Positions 1-8,105 of a DNA stretch of 64,000 nucleotides are shown piece by piece. Every line of letters begins with the position of its first letter. Position 1 is the stretch's first letter. Source of the stretch: UBA6136 sp044350805 (GTDB lineage: Bacteria > Pseudomonadota > Gammaproteobacteria > Methylococcales > Methylococcaceae); NCBI GenBank assembly GCA_044350805.1, contig JBILGU010000012.1:15480-79479 (forward strand), written 5' to 3'. The notes below the pieces were generated by a model, which saw nothing but the letters and a program-made list of their open reading frames with translations, was not told the origin of the DNA and made no database searches. A program made the position numbers and the translations under genes.

Positions 1-180
1 GCCTGCCTGTCGCTCCGTGAGGGTTTTTATCCTGGCACGGCCCATTTGGCTTCCCAGGATCCGAAGATCCACTCCCATGTTCTTAAGGAGCCGCAAACAC
101 AGACCGGTCAACACATCCTGACCAATGCTTTTGGTTTCGGAGGAAGTAATGCGGTCCTTCTCTTTGGGAGGTCACGTTGA
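1..180 (+). CDS. Beta-ketoacyl-ACP synthase, C-terminal end (partial at window edge)
   Basis: Only the last 59 codons are present; the gene starts left of the window. They carry the motif NAFGFGGSNA at about residues 42-51 of the fragment, the glycine-rich C-terminal signature of KAS I/II condensing enzymes, whose Phe lines the active site. The enzyme would condense malonyl-ACP with a growing acyl-ACP. Its stop overlaps the TTG start of the next gene (TTGA), so the two are probably translated together, as expected for a ketosynthase with its non-catalytic partner. The downstream genes point to an aryl-polyene-type (ApeO-like) role rather than housekeeping FabF; that is inference from context. 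Confidence 0.85.
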   Translation, partial: ACLSLREGFYPGTAHLASQDPKIHSHVLKEPQTQTGQHILTNAFGFGGSNAVLLFGRSR

Positions 181-977
181 CGATTAGAATTCCGATCGGT
201 GGTATTGGGGTTAGAGCTCCCGGCATTGAAAACTGGAAAGAGCTCACTGAGAACGCAGAGTATGTGATTCCGACAACTCCGATTGCCGATCAACCCAAGG
301 GCCTTGGACAATGTTTGCCTGCAACGGAACGGCGCCGAGCCACTCCGGTGACGCGATTGGCTCTGGATCTCGCGATGGAGGCTGTAGGCGACCGAAATAC
401 GGATGATCTGAGCGCTGTTTTCTGCTCTTCTGGTGGAGAAGTAACGGTAGTCCATAAGATCTTCAGCATGCTGGCTGAAGGCGATACGGCCTTATCACCA
501 ACTGCCTTTCATAATTCAGTCCACAACGCAGCCGCAGGCTACTGGAGCATCGCCAGCGGGTCACCTTATGCTGCAGACAGTCTGTGTGCTTTTGATGATA
601 GCTTTGGCGCTGGTCTTGCAGAGTGTTGTCTTCGATACGCTGAGGGACAACGCAATCTTCTATTGGTGACCTACGACATTCCGCCGCCCCATCCAATCTC
701 ATTGCACCGAGAGATTCATAATGCCGTTGGAGGCTCTCTTCTTCTCGGCGCGAACAATACTCAGCCCTTGGCGTGGCTGAACCTCCGTTATGAGGCTTGC
801 CCGCATCTTGAAAGCCCACCCCTCTCCCAGTCTGCCCAAGTAGAGCGCCTGCCAACGCACCCTGGTTCCGTCATGATGGCCCTGCTCAAAACGATTGCTC
901 AGAAAGAACTATCGCACCATGCCATACCCGCAGGATTTGGAGGGATGCTCCATGTCAAGGTCGAACCATGTTGGTAG
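177..977 (+). CDS. Beta-ketoacyl synthase-like chain length factor (Ketoacyl-synt_2 family)
   Basis: 266 aa, TTG start overlapping the upstream ketosynthase stop. It looks like the Ketoacyl-synt_2 family found in aryl polyene clusters (ApeC type): the segment TAFHNSVHNAAAGYW near residues 108-122 is typical. The usual DTAC nucleophile motif of active ketosynthases is replaced by SLCAFDDSFGAG, so the protein probably does not condense by itself but pairs with the upstream synthase to set polyene chain length. It is clearly shorter than a full ketosynthase of about 400 aa, normal for this family. The gene overlaps the next one by 10 bp. The family call is firm; the exact product of the pathway is not visible. 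Confidence 0.8.
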   Translation: MTIRIPIGGIGVRAPGIENWKELTENAEYVIPTTPIADQPKGLGQCLPATERRRATPVTRLALDLAMEAVGDRNTDDLSAVFCSSGGEVTVVHKIFSMLAEGDTALSPTAFHNSVHNAAAGYWSIASGSPYAADSLCAFDDSFGAGLAECCLRYAEGQRNLLLVTYDIPPPHPISLHREIHNAVGGSLLLGANNTQPLAWLNLRYEACPHLESPPLSQSAQVERLPTHPGSVMMALLKTIAQKELSHHAIPAGFGGMLHVKVEPCW

Positions 978-1414
978 GTCCTCAGAAAATAAAGTCTTTG
1001 CTTCCGCATGGCCCCAGCATGCAGTTACTGGATCAAGTCATTCGTTTTGGTCCAGAGGAGTTGGTTGCGATTACAAATCAACACCGTGATGTGAACCACC
1101 CATTGAGACGATCCTGTGGCATGCTTCCAGTAAGCATAGGCATTGAATTTGCGGGACAAGCCTCAGCGATCCACGGCGCCCTTCTTGAGGGGGACGAATC
1201 CACGAAACCGAGGCAAGGCTTTCTTGTCATGGCCCGGGACGTGAGCTGGCGGATTGCACGACTTGATGACCTGACTACTGAGCTTGAGATACGAGTGCAG
1301 CTTCTGAGCCGCAACGATCAGAGCGCCATGTACCAATTCCATTTATGCACACAATCCCAATCACCGCTGATGGCAGGAAGGATGGCCGTTTATTTTCCAG
1401 AAGAGCCCCGATGA
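968..1414 (+). CDS. 3-hydroxyacyl-ACP dehydratase, hotdog fold (ApeP-like)
   Basis: 148 aa. The N-terminal LLPHG (His14) and the segment GIEFAGQASAIHG (Glu60) match the catalytic His and acidic residue of FabA/FabZ-like hotdog dehydratases, in the arrangement of the aryl polyene dehydratase ApeP. It would dehydrate 3-hydroxyacyl-ACP intermediates to build the conjugated chain. In characterised aryl polyene systems this enzyme works with a second dehydratase (ApeI), which is not in this window and may lie to the left. It overlaps both neighbours (10 bp upstream, ATGA downstream), so all four genes here probably form one transcript. Confidence 0.8.
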   Translation: MLVGPQKIKSLLPHGPSMQLLDQVIRFGPEELVAITNQHRDVNHPLRRSCGMLPVSIGIEFAGQASAIHGALLEGDESTKPRQGFLVMARDVSWRIARLDDLTTELEIRVQLLSRNDQSAMYQFHLCTQSQSPLMAGRMAVYFPEEPR

Positions 1415-2130
1415 GGCGAGCACTGATCACAGGAGGTACCGGTGCGATCGGCTCGGCTGTTGCACGTGCCCTTGCGAATGAGGGCCATGAGGTCCTCATT
1501 CACACCCACCGCTCCCCCTCTCTTGCGGAATCCTTGGCAGAATCCATCAGATCTTCCGGAGGCCAGGCGACCTGCCTTCAATTTGATCTCACTGACCAGC
1601 CCTTGGCTGAGGCAGCGCTGACTCCGCTGGTCGAAGAATTACCCATTGATATCCTTGTTCACAGCGCAGGGATTCATGCGGATGCCCCTTTAGCTGGAAT
1701 GAATCCGACGCAATGGCAGTCTGTGATTGATGTCTCTCTTAACGGCTTTTACAACGTAACACACCCGCTCCTGATGCCTATGATTCGCCAGCGTTGGGGA
1801 CGCATCATCAGTCTCTCTTCCGTTGCCGGGGTCACAGGAAATCGAGGACAGGCCAATTATGCAGCAGCGAAGGCAGGATTGATCGGTGCCAGCAAATCCT
1901 TGTCGATGGAGCTTGCCAGTCGCAATATCCTGGTCAATGTGATTGCCCCAGGCATCATTGAAAGTCCGATGACAACAGATGGGTTCTCCACCGATCGCAT
2001 TCGGTCTCTGGTCCCCATGGGGCGACAGGGAAAGCCGGAAGAAGTCGCGCATTTGATTGCCTTCCTAGCGTCAGAAAAGGCAAGTTACATCACCGGGCAG
2101 GTGATTGGGGTCAATGGTGGAATGATCTAG
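1411..2130 (+). CDS. 3-oxoacyl-ACP reductase, SDR family (ApeQ/FabG-like)
   Basis: 239 aa from the ATG that overlaps the dehydratase stop (ATGA). It has the classical SDR cofactor motif TGGTGAIG at residues 8-14, and the catalytic set Asn111, Ser136/137, Tyr150 and Lys154 (YAAAK). It reduces 3-oxoacyl-ACP to the 3-hydroxy form, most likely with NADPH. Length and motifs are those of FabG, but the position behind a ketosynthase, chain-length factor and dehydratase points to the aryl polyene reductase ApeQ. It ends 8 bp from the convergent ligase gene. Confidence 0.85.
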   Translation: MRRALITGGTGAIGSAVARALANEGHEVLIHTHRSPSLAESLAESIRSSGGQATCLQFDLTDQPLAEAALTPLVEELPIDILVHSAGIHADAPLAGMNPTQWQSVIDVSLNGFYNVTHPLLMPMIRQRWGRIISLSSVAGVTGNRGQANYAAAKAGLIGASKSLSMELASRNILVNVIAPGIIESPMTTDGFSTDRIRSLVPMGRQGKPEEVAHLIAFLASEKASYITGQVIGVNGGMI

Positions 2131-2138
2131 TACCTGCC

Positions 2139-3413
2139 TCAGCTCACTTCAGCCATAAAAGCCAGTAGCTTTGACCTCGGTAGCTTGCCGACAGCGTTGC
2201 GAGGCAGCGAAGGAACTTGAATGAGCGTGCGAGGAACAAAGGCCGGATCGAGATCCCGGCGCAATGCGGACTTTACAGTTGCCAGTGAAACACTGGGATC
2301 CAGCACAACCAAAGCAGAAAGGCGCCCGACGTTCCCTTCCGCCTCATCCCCTTGAACAAAAGCGACGTCTCGAACACCCTGGATCGCAAGGGCTGCTCGC
2401 TCCAGCGCCCGGATTGAAGCCCGCTTACCCGCAATGTTCACAAGGTCCGCATTGCGGCCTTTGAGGAGAAACGTGGTATCGGTCAGGATCTCTAATTGAT
2501 CTGAAACTCTTGCTGGAGAAATCACATGGGCCGCCCTGACTTGATGCCCATCAGCTTCTGGCATGCATTCAACACCCGAGTACCAGCGCCAGACCTCGGA
2601 ATCCACCGGCCGTCTTCCTGCAATAGAACCTAACTCCGTACAGCCGTACACTTCATGGAGAGGTGCCGCAAAACGCGCCTCAGCTTCACGGGCTAGCTCC
2701 AAGGGTAACGGCGCAGTGGCTGAGACGATGAACGAGACCTTTGGAAGATTTTCATCCGCAAGAGAAAGCAAGGCCCGCAAGTGTAGCGGCGTCGTGACCA
2801 AAGAGACTGGCGTCGGACCCTCTTGAAGTGCTGAAAGAATATCGCCAGGAAATAAAGGGCGACGCCAATCCAGAATGGCCTCTTCAAAAAGTGGGAGTAG
2901 CAGGGTCAACTCCAATCCATACATGTGTTGAGGGGGGACCGTGGCAACCATCCGGATACCTTTCGCGCCACCCAACTGACGGTTAATTAACGCAGCGCTA
3001 CCCCTCAGCGAAGACAATGTCTTGGGGTGAGGAACAGGATCGCCGGTCGTCCCTGAGGTGAACGGAATCACAACGGGTTGATCCAGATTCTGATCGAATC
3101 CATCAAAATGATGCTTTTGATCTTGACCTTGGAGACGATAGGCCTGAATTTCCGCATCCCCCAGGTGATGCAATAAAGGGTAAGTTCGACTGAGCTCAGC
3201 CACCTGACCCCGACCCTGATCTGAAGGCAACAATGTAGGAATCTTCGCCATCCAGGCCGCGACAAGGCCTAACGCAAAATCAAAACGATCACTGCTGACA
3301 TTCAGCACGCTCCCTTCGTGAGGAAGCTGTGCGGCAACCCGGGCGGCTTGATTTATAAATCCATCGCGTGTGACTTCACCCTGTTGAGTCAGGGCAAAAA
3401 CCGAATCACCCAT
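2139..3413 (-). CDS. AMP-dependent acyl/aryl-acid ligase (ApeH-like)
   Basis: 424 aa, taken from the ATG at 3413; upstream in-frame codons encode nothing family-like. Adenylating-enzyme motifs are in order: the phosphate-binding FTSGTTGDPVPHPK (118-131), YGCTELGSI in the middle, and a C-terminal NAVGKLPRSKL whose lysine is the usual A10 catalytic residue. It is shorter than a full acyl-CoA synthetase (500 aa or more), like the compact AMP ligases of aryl polyene clusters. It would activate a starter acid such as 4-hydroxybenzoate for loading; the substrate is inferred from context. The gene converges on the ketoreductase. Confidence 0.75.
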   Translation of the reverse strand: MGDSVFALTQQGEVTRDGFINQAARVAAQLPHEGSVLNVSSDRFDFALGLVAAWMAKIPTLLPSDQGRGQVAELSRTYPLLHHLGDAEIQAYRLQGQDQKHHFDGFDQNLDQPVVIPFTSGTTGDPVPHPKTLSSLRGSAALINRQLGGAKGIRMVATVPPQHMYGLELTLLLPLFEEAILDWRRPLFPGDILSALQEGPTPVSLVTTPLHLRALLSLADENLPKVSFIVSATAPLPLELAREAEARFAAPLHEVYGCTELGSIAGRRPVDSEVWRWYSGVECMPEADGHQVRAAHVISPARVSDQLEILTDTTFLLKGRNADLVNIAGKRASIRALERAALAIQGVRDVAFVQGDEAEGNVGRLSALVVLDPSVSLATVKSALRRDLDPAFVPRTLIQVPSLPRNAVGKLPRSKLLAFMAEVS

Positions 3414-3447
3414 TGGAAACCGCCTCCTCTCCAGAAAGTCCGATTTC

Positions 3448-3666
3448 TTATGCGATGGCACGAAGGGTCGGCACGGCAAGATGATAATCATTGGCAAACG
3501 CGAGGGCATTCTCCAGCCCATACGGAGCGGAACGCCCCATGCAGAGGTGATTGAGATCCCCGGAGAAGCCCTCAACCAAGTGATGCTCGATCTTCACTAA
3601 TCCTGAAGCCAAGACTTGACCCAGTTCACCCAAGCCGACAATCGCAATGGGCGCCTTCAACCGCAT
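3448..3666 (-). pseudogene. Possible remnant of an NAD(P)-dependent reductase (72 codons)
   Basis: A 72-codon frame whose ATG overlaps the last codons of soxY. It starts with a convincing Rossmann segment (IAIVGLGELGQVLASGL) but runs directly into GLENALAFANDYHLAVPTL, which resembles the C-terminal helix region of ketopantoate-reductase or hydroxyacid-dehydrogenase proteins. Such enzymes are about 300 aa, so the middle appears to have been deleted in frame. The frame is open, so a short functional protein cannot be excluded. It sits between soxY and the ligase gene, all on the minus strand. Confidence 0.35.
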
Positions 3667-4136
3667 CCCCCTACTGCAACTTTCACATGCCGATCAATTC
3701 GCATCCAGCCCCGCTGATTTTGCGATAGCGCAGTGACCGGGCCGGTTTGATTGAGTTTGACTCGCAGCGATACTGTCGGAACCGCCGTGCCATGAAAATG
3801 AAAGTCAGCCAGAAGGGGACCTGGGTTTCCCTCGGCCAAAAGATAGAGACTTTCCGTTGAATCGGAAGCGCTCAATGTCACGGGAACCAGTGCGCCGTTT
3901 TCTGCGACCGTGGGAATATCGAGTAAAAGTCCCTGCTCATTCATCTGGGGGAGTTTCCCCATCAACCCATTCAAAATGTCAGCAAAGTCCGAGCCCTCAT
4001 CAGACTTTCCGCCTGACTTGTTACCAAATGGGTTTGCCTCCAAGACTGGCGTCAGAAAAAGAGGAATAAGCGCGGTAAACCAGCGCAATAAACGTCGCCG
4101 ATTCAAGCAGATGGGAACAAGTTCAATTGACGGCAT
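3657..4136 (-). CDS. soxY: SoxY, sulfur-compound carrier subunit
   Basis: 159 aa with an N-terminal twin-arginine-like segment (RRRLLRWF, residues 13-20) before a hydrophobic stretch, suggesting Tat export to the periplasm. The C-terminus reads VKVAVGGCG, with the carrier cysteine as the penultimate residue. SoxY with SoxZ holds sulfur intermediates on this cysteine during thiosulfate oxidation. Most SoxY end in GGCGG; here the final glycine is missing because the stop follows GGCG. No strong ribosome site precedes the ATG, so the start is uncertain. soxZ lies divergently 28 bp away instead of downstream, and no other sox gene is in the window. Confidence 0.82.
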   Translation of the reverse strand: MPSIELVPICLNRRRLLRWFTALIPLFLTPVLEANPFGNKSGGKSDEGSDFADILNGLMGKLPQMNEQGLLLDIPTVAENGALVPVTLSASDSTESLYLLAEGNPGPLLADFHFHGTAVPTVSLRVKLNQTGPVTALSQNQRGWMRIDRHVKVAVGGCG

Positions 4137-4164
4137 CACGGGCCACAGTTTAAATAAGAGACCT

Positions 4165-4485
4165 ATGTCTTCGATAAAGATCAGGACCCGAAGGTCCGGG
4201 GAAAGCACGTTGGTTCGGGTTCTGATCCAACACCCGATGGAAACTGGTAGACGTCGCGATGACGAGACCGGTCAACTGATTCCTGCCCATTTCATCACGG
4301 AACTTAGGCTGTTGCATAACGGGGAACTGGTCGTCGCGGGAAACCTTTCTACGGCGGTTTCCCGAAATCCCTACTTTACCTTCGAGCTCTCCAAGGCCCA
4401 GCTCGGTGATGTCATTCGTGTGCACTGGAAGGATAATCTCGGATTGCATGACGAAGAAGAACTCAGGATCCAAAAAAATGACTGA
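4165..4485 (+). CDS. soxZ: SoxZ, sulfur-compound chelating/carrier partner
   Basis: 106 aa, start ATG at 4165 preceded by ATAAGAG. The beta-sandwich SoxZ pattern is clear: KIRTR near the N-terminus, then HPMETG and a HFITEL segment, VVAGNLSTAVSRNPYF in the middle, and VHWKDNLG near the end. It forms the heterodimer with SoxY in the periplasm and has no signal peptide, consistent with co-export on the SoxY Tat signal. It is divergent from soxY, which is unusual for a stoichiometric heterodimer. Its stop overlaps the start of trmB (ATGACTGA), so it is probably co-transcribed with that gene. Confidence 0.87.
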   Translation: MSSIKIRTRRSGESTLVRVLIQHPMETGRRRDDETGQLIPAHFITELRLLHNGELVVAGNLSTAVSRNPYFTFELSKAQLGDVIRVHWKDNLGLHDEEELRIQKND

Positions 4486-5215
4486 TGACAGCTCAAATTC
4501 CGAGTCTTTGACTGCGACTGACCCTCAAAACTTTCGGATCAAGAGTTTTGCTCGCCGTCAGGGCCGCATCACCCCCGCACAACAAAAGGCACTGGACGAA
4601 CAGTGGGCACTTTATGGCCTTGATCCTCAGGTATCACTGGATACTGAGGGCCGTTTTGGCAACCAAAATCCCATGGTGCTTGAAATCGGTTTTGGCAATG
4701 GCGACTCCCTGGTTGAGATGGCCCTCAATGATCCAGGTCACAACTATGTCGGGATTGAAGTTCATCGACCCGGAGTCGGTCATCTGTTGATCAAAACTCA
4801 GGAAGCCGGAATCTCCAATCTTAGGGTCTATGCCCACGACGCCATTGATATCCTGAATGACTGCATTGCCGATGCTTCTCTGGAAAGGGTTCAGCTGTTT
4901 TTTCCTGACCCTTGGCATAAGACTCGCCATCACAAAAGGCGCATCGTCAAGCAGGATTTCCTCAAGCTGATCGCCCGAAAATTGATTGCGGGAGGAATTT
5001 TTCACGCAGCAACCGATTGGGAGAATTACGCTTATGACATGGCGGAGCAGTTTGCTCTGTCCGGACTTTTTACCAGCGTGAATCCAGAATCACCCTTCTC
5101 TCTCCGTCCGGATTACCGTCCCCTGACCAAGTTCGAAGCCCGAGGGCACCGTCTCGGTCATGGCGTCTGGGATCTAATCTACCGGGTCCATTCACCCATA
5201 TCGTCCGTATTTTAA
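4478..5215 (+). CDS. trmB: tRNA (guanine-N7-)-methyltransferase TrmB
   Basis: 245 aa from the ATG overlapping the soxZ stop. It uses S-adenosylmethionine to methylate G46 in the variable loop of tRNA. The SAM-binding LEIGFGNGDSLVEMA and the TrmB hallmark FPDPWHKTRHHKRRI are intact, and the length fits the family (about 240 aa). The N-terminal 25 residues are low-complexity and variable in the family. Coupling to soxZ is probably a coincidence of genome packing rather than function. Confidence 0.95.
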   Translation: MTDDSSNSESLTATDPQNFRIKSFARRQGRITPAQQKALDEQWALYGLDPQVSLDTEGRFGNQNPMVLEIGFGNGDSLVEMALNDPGHNYVGIEVHRPGVGHLLIKTQEAGISNLRVYAHDAIDILNDCIADASLERVQLFFPDPWHKTRHHKRRIVKQDFLKLIARKLIAGGIFHAATDWENYAYDMAEQFALSGLFTSVNPESPFSLRPDYRPLTKFEARGHRLGHGVWDLIYRVHSPISSVF

Positions 5216-5274
5216 GATCTCGGTTGGCGCTTTGGTCCCAAAGGAACACGATTGCTGAATGGCGATACGGAGGT

Positions 5275-5847
5275 TCAGTTCAGCAGATACGCCAGTTCCT
5301 GGAGAGGTGGAAGCACCATCATTCGCGCCAACTGGATGACAACCAGCGGCACCAAGGGAGATAGGTCAATTCCTCCTGTCGGCGGAAGAATGCGACGACT
5401 CCAATAGAGCAGCGGCTCCGTCAGGCTGAACAGCAGAGAAATCGCTGGATTGTAGGCCGTAGGACCAAACCAGCTCAGCAGTGATCGAATAATGATGGCG
5501 TAAAAATAGACGTTCAGAATCAGCTCAACAAGCTGTGAAACCGCAAGGATACTGACGACGCCCAGCGGAATGTTCTCGCCTCGAACCAGGAGAATCAGAA
5601 AGGAAGACAACGTTTGAAGTCCGACCATGAGGAAGATGCAGGCGCTGTCCACCCGGCCAAAACTTGGAATCAAACGCCGCAATACCCTTAAAGGGGGGTG
5701 CGTTACGCGAATCAGAAATTGTGAAACGGGATTACGGGGATCGGCTCCACACCACTGAAAAAGAAATCGCAGCAGAAGGGCAAAGATAAAGAGGCTGAAA
5801 ACCGTATCGATGAGAAAGCTTAATGGCGTTGCGAGATAACTGGACAT
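5275..5847 (-). CDS. YggT family integral membrane protein
   Basis: 190 aa with four predicted membrane segments in two YggT repeats; each repeat has a hydrophobic helix, then a polar stretch with RNPVSQFLIRVTHPPL or YNPAISLLFSLTEPLL, and the second half ends at a region rich in Leu and Val. The family is common downstream of proC and yggS in proteobacteria; its role is poorly defined, with links to osmotic stress and envelope integrity. The start overlaps the proC stop by one base (TAATG), so it is part of a yggS-proC-yggT operon read leftward. Confidence 0.9.
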   Translation of the reverse strand: MSSYLATPLSFLIDTVFSLFIFALLLRFLFQWCGADPRNPVSQFLIRVTHPPLRVLRRLIPSFGRVDSACIFLMVGLQTLSSFLILLVRGENIPLGVVSILAVSQLVELILNVYFYAIIIRSLLSWFGPTAYNPAISLLFSLTEPLLYWSRRILPPTGGIDLSPLVPLVVIQLARMMVLPPLQELAYLLN

Positions 5848-6677
5848 TACGCGTCTCCTCCAAGTTCCTTCGAAAGGACTTCCGCGCGATCCTTGGCGGC
5901 ATTCATGGCACGAAGAACCAGATCACTGAATCCTCCCGCTTCAAATGTGGCTATCGCACGTTCGGTGGTCCCTCCGGGTGAAGTCACGCGGCGGCGAAGC
6001 TCTGAAGGATCTTCAGGGGACTCGATCGCAATCCGTCCTGCACCCAGGGCCGTTTGCTGACTGAGTAAACTCGCTGTCTTCCGATCCAGCCCTAACTGAA
6101 CTCCCGCCTCCTCCATGGCCTCCATCAACAGAAAATAATAAGCAGGACCACTGCCAGAAAGGGCGGTGACCGCATCAATCAGGCTTTCTTCTTTTACCCA
6201 GACCGTGATCCCGACAGCACGGAGAATAGATTCAGCAACTTCACGTTGCCGCTCAGTGACAGCGCTCGTTGCAAAGAGGCCCGTAGCACCGCTCTGCACC
6301 ATCGCCGGCGTATTGGGCATGGCTCTGACAATCGCGTTAAGGCCACCCGCCCAACGAGCAATACTATGGCATCCAATCCCTGCCGCAATACTCAATAGCA
6401 AAGGTTCCGATGTCTTTAGAGAATCCCTGAGATCCTCAAGAACGACTCGCATGACCTGAGGTTTCACTGCAAGCACCACAACGGCGGCGGACATCACCGC
6501 CTCTTGATTATGGGCGCAGACCACTACACCAAAGCGATCTCCCAAGCTTCGGGACATGGCTTCCTGAGGATCCGATACCCGGATACGCTCGGGGGGATAG
6601 CCATCGGCGATTAAGCCAGAAATCAGGCTACTGGCCATATTGCCGGCACCGATAAAGGCTAATGTCTCGTAGCTCAT
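5847..6677 (-). CDS. proC: Pyrroline-5-carboxylate reductase
   Basis: 276 aa from ATG 6677, which has AGGA about 7 bases upstream; an in-frame TTG two codons earlier is less likely. It catalyses the last step of proline synthesis, reducing pyrroline-5-carboxylate with NAD(P)H. The N-terminal GAGNMASSLISGL is the nucleotide-binding loop; AMPNTPAMVQSGATG and ALSGSGPAYYF are the central family signatures, and VTSPGGTTERAIA near the C-terminus is the P5CR motif. The length is normal. It lies between yggS and yggT in a conserved cluster. Confidence 0.95.
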   Translation of the reverse strand: MSYETLAFIGAGNMASSLISGLIADGYPPERIRVSDPQEAMSRSLGDRFGVVVCAHNQEAVMSAAVVVLAVKPQVMRVVLEDLRDSLKTSEPLLLSIAAGIGCHSIARWAGGLNAIVRAMPNTPAMVQSGATGLFATSAVTERQREVAESILRAVGITVWVKEESLIDAVTALSGSGPAYYFLLMEAMEEAGVQLGLDRKTASLLSQQTALGAGRIAIESPEDPSELRRRVTSPGGTTERAIATFEAGGFSDLVLRAMNAAKDRAEVLSKELGGDA

Positions 6678-6722
6678 GGGCAATCCTGAAGGTGACGTGG
6701 TGTTTGGGATGGCGATTCTAGC

Positions 6723-7427
6723 CTAGACACGGCGCGGACCAAAGAGAGCTGTTCCGATACGGACCCATGTTGCCCCCTCACGAATAGCCCACTCGAGATC
6801 ATCTGACATTCCCATGGAGAGGCTATCCATGGGCCTGGTCAGGCTTTCAGTCGCCTCTCTCAAGATGCGAAATGGCTTGCCAGGATCTTCATCCGATTGA
6901 TCCATGGGTGCCGGAATGGCCATCAGCCCCCTTAATTTAAGCCGACGAAGTTGACTGATGTGTTCTGACAACTCCGCCAGTTGGGAAATCTCAGCACCCG
7001 ATTTAGTGATTTCACCGCTGACGTTGACCTGAATGCAAATGTTAAGCGGCGGTAAATGTGCCGGTCTTTGCTGATCAAGTCGCTCTGCCGTTTTCAACCT
7101 ATCCACCGTATGCACCCAATCAAAGTGCTCTGCGATCAATCGGGTTTTATTGCTCTGGATAGGCCCGATAAAATGCCAGACAATGCCGTCAAGATCTGCC
7201 GACTCCTCCTGTTTTGCGAGCGCTTCCTGAAGGTAGTTCTCCCCAAAATCCCTTTGTCCAAGCGCATAGGCGTCACGAATGGCTTGAGCAGGCTGCGTCT
7301 TGCTGACGGCAATCAACCCCACAGAATTCACTGGCCGAGCGGCATCGGACTCTGCATTACGAATTCGCCTCTGAACGCCTTCAAATCGATCTTTGATGTC
7401 CAAACTCAGCATCCTCGTTTCAGCCAT
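6723..7427 (-). CDS. YggS/PLPBP family pyridoxal-phosphate homeostasis protein
   Basis: 234 aa. A single-domain PLP-binding barrel protein that buffers pyridoxal phosphate and affects amino-acid metabolism; no enzymatic activity is established for the family. The PLP lysine lies in AVSKTQP (Lys43), followed by the family motif FGENYLQEA, then WHFIGPIQSNKT and, near the end, LSMGMSDDLEWAIREGAT with the phosphate-binding region. First gene of the leftward yggS-proC-yggT set. An alternative ATG lies five codons downstream. Confidence 0.93.
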   Translation of the reverse strand: MAETRMLSLDIKDRFEGVQRRIRNAESDAARPVNSVGLIAVSKTQPAQAIRDAYALGQRDFGENYLQEALAKQEESADLDGIVWHFIGPIQSNKTRLIAEHFDWVHTVDRLKTAERLDQQRPAHLPPLNICIQVNVSGEITKSGAEISQLAELSEHISQLRRLKLRGLMAIPAPMDQSDEDPGKPFRILREATESLTRPMDSLSMGMSDDLEWAIREGATWVRIGTALFGPRRV

Positions 7428-7532
7428 TTTTTCGAAAGCTCCGGGCGCTTTACCTTATAATCAAAATCTACGCAGCCGTTGGATTTTAATCCTTCATTCC
7501 GGTTTCAGCGTCCAGCTTTCCTACGGATACTC

Positions 7533-8105
7533 ATGTACTGGTTTTATCTGATCGGCATCCCTGCCCTGCTTATCGTGGTCATAACAGCGTTTCGTCGCTT
7601 TCATGACAGCCGAACAGGACGAAACACTTACACTCGCAAGGAATTTCTATTGTCCCCCGAGGAGCGACTTTTCTATGGGGCACTCCAAGAAGCTGTGGGC
7701 GAAAATTTCGAAATCTTTCCAATGATTCACGTCGATGCTCTGATTTCTCCCAGAAATCCCTCTCTTGTCGACAAAACGTGGGATCTGTTGGATGCCCATG
7801 ATGAAGGAGTTATCCCCTTTGTACTGGTAAGGAAGAGCGACCTTGGAATCGCCTGTGCGATTCAACTGGTTCAGCACAAGATTCTTCGTTCTCGCGACAA
7901 AGCCACGACTGAGTCTCCTTTAAGAACGATATGTCAGGCCGCAGGCCTTCCTCTGATTCGCATGGAGGCGGGTCCTTTTTACGACCATGAAGACATCCGT
8001 CAGGCCGTCGCAGAATCAGTTCGCCGTGAGCCCCTCTTCATCACAGAATCCGATGGACGACGGGAACCGACGCTTGATCGTCTCGAAAGACTGGATATTG
8101 ACTGA
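7533..8105 (+). CDS. DUF2726 domain protein with N-terminal membrane anchor
   Basis: 190 aa from ATG 7533; an in-frame TTG 54 bases upstream gives a longer form. One membrane helix (residues about 2-20) is followed by a soluble domain with the DUF2726 pattern: LLSPEERLFYGALQEA, then FEIFPMIHVDALI, and LGIACAIQLVQH later. DUF2726 is distantly related to restriction-endonuclease-like and nuclease-associated domains, but no catalytic function is established. The stop overlaps the next start (TGATG). The orientation and promoter region are divergent from yggS. Confidence 0.7.
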   Translation: MYWFYLIGIPALLIVVITAFRRFHDSRTGRNTYTRKEFLLSPEERLFYGALQEAVGENFEIFPMIHVDALISPRNPSLVDKTWDLLDAHDEGVIPFVLVRKSDLGIACAIQLVQHKILRSRDKATTESPLRTICQAAGLPLIRMEAGPFYDHEDIRQAVAESVRREPLFITESDGRREPTLDRLERLDID

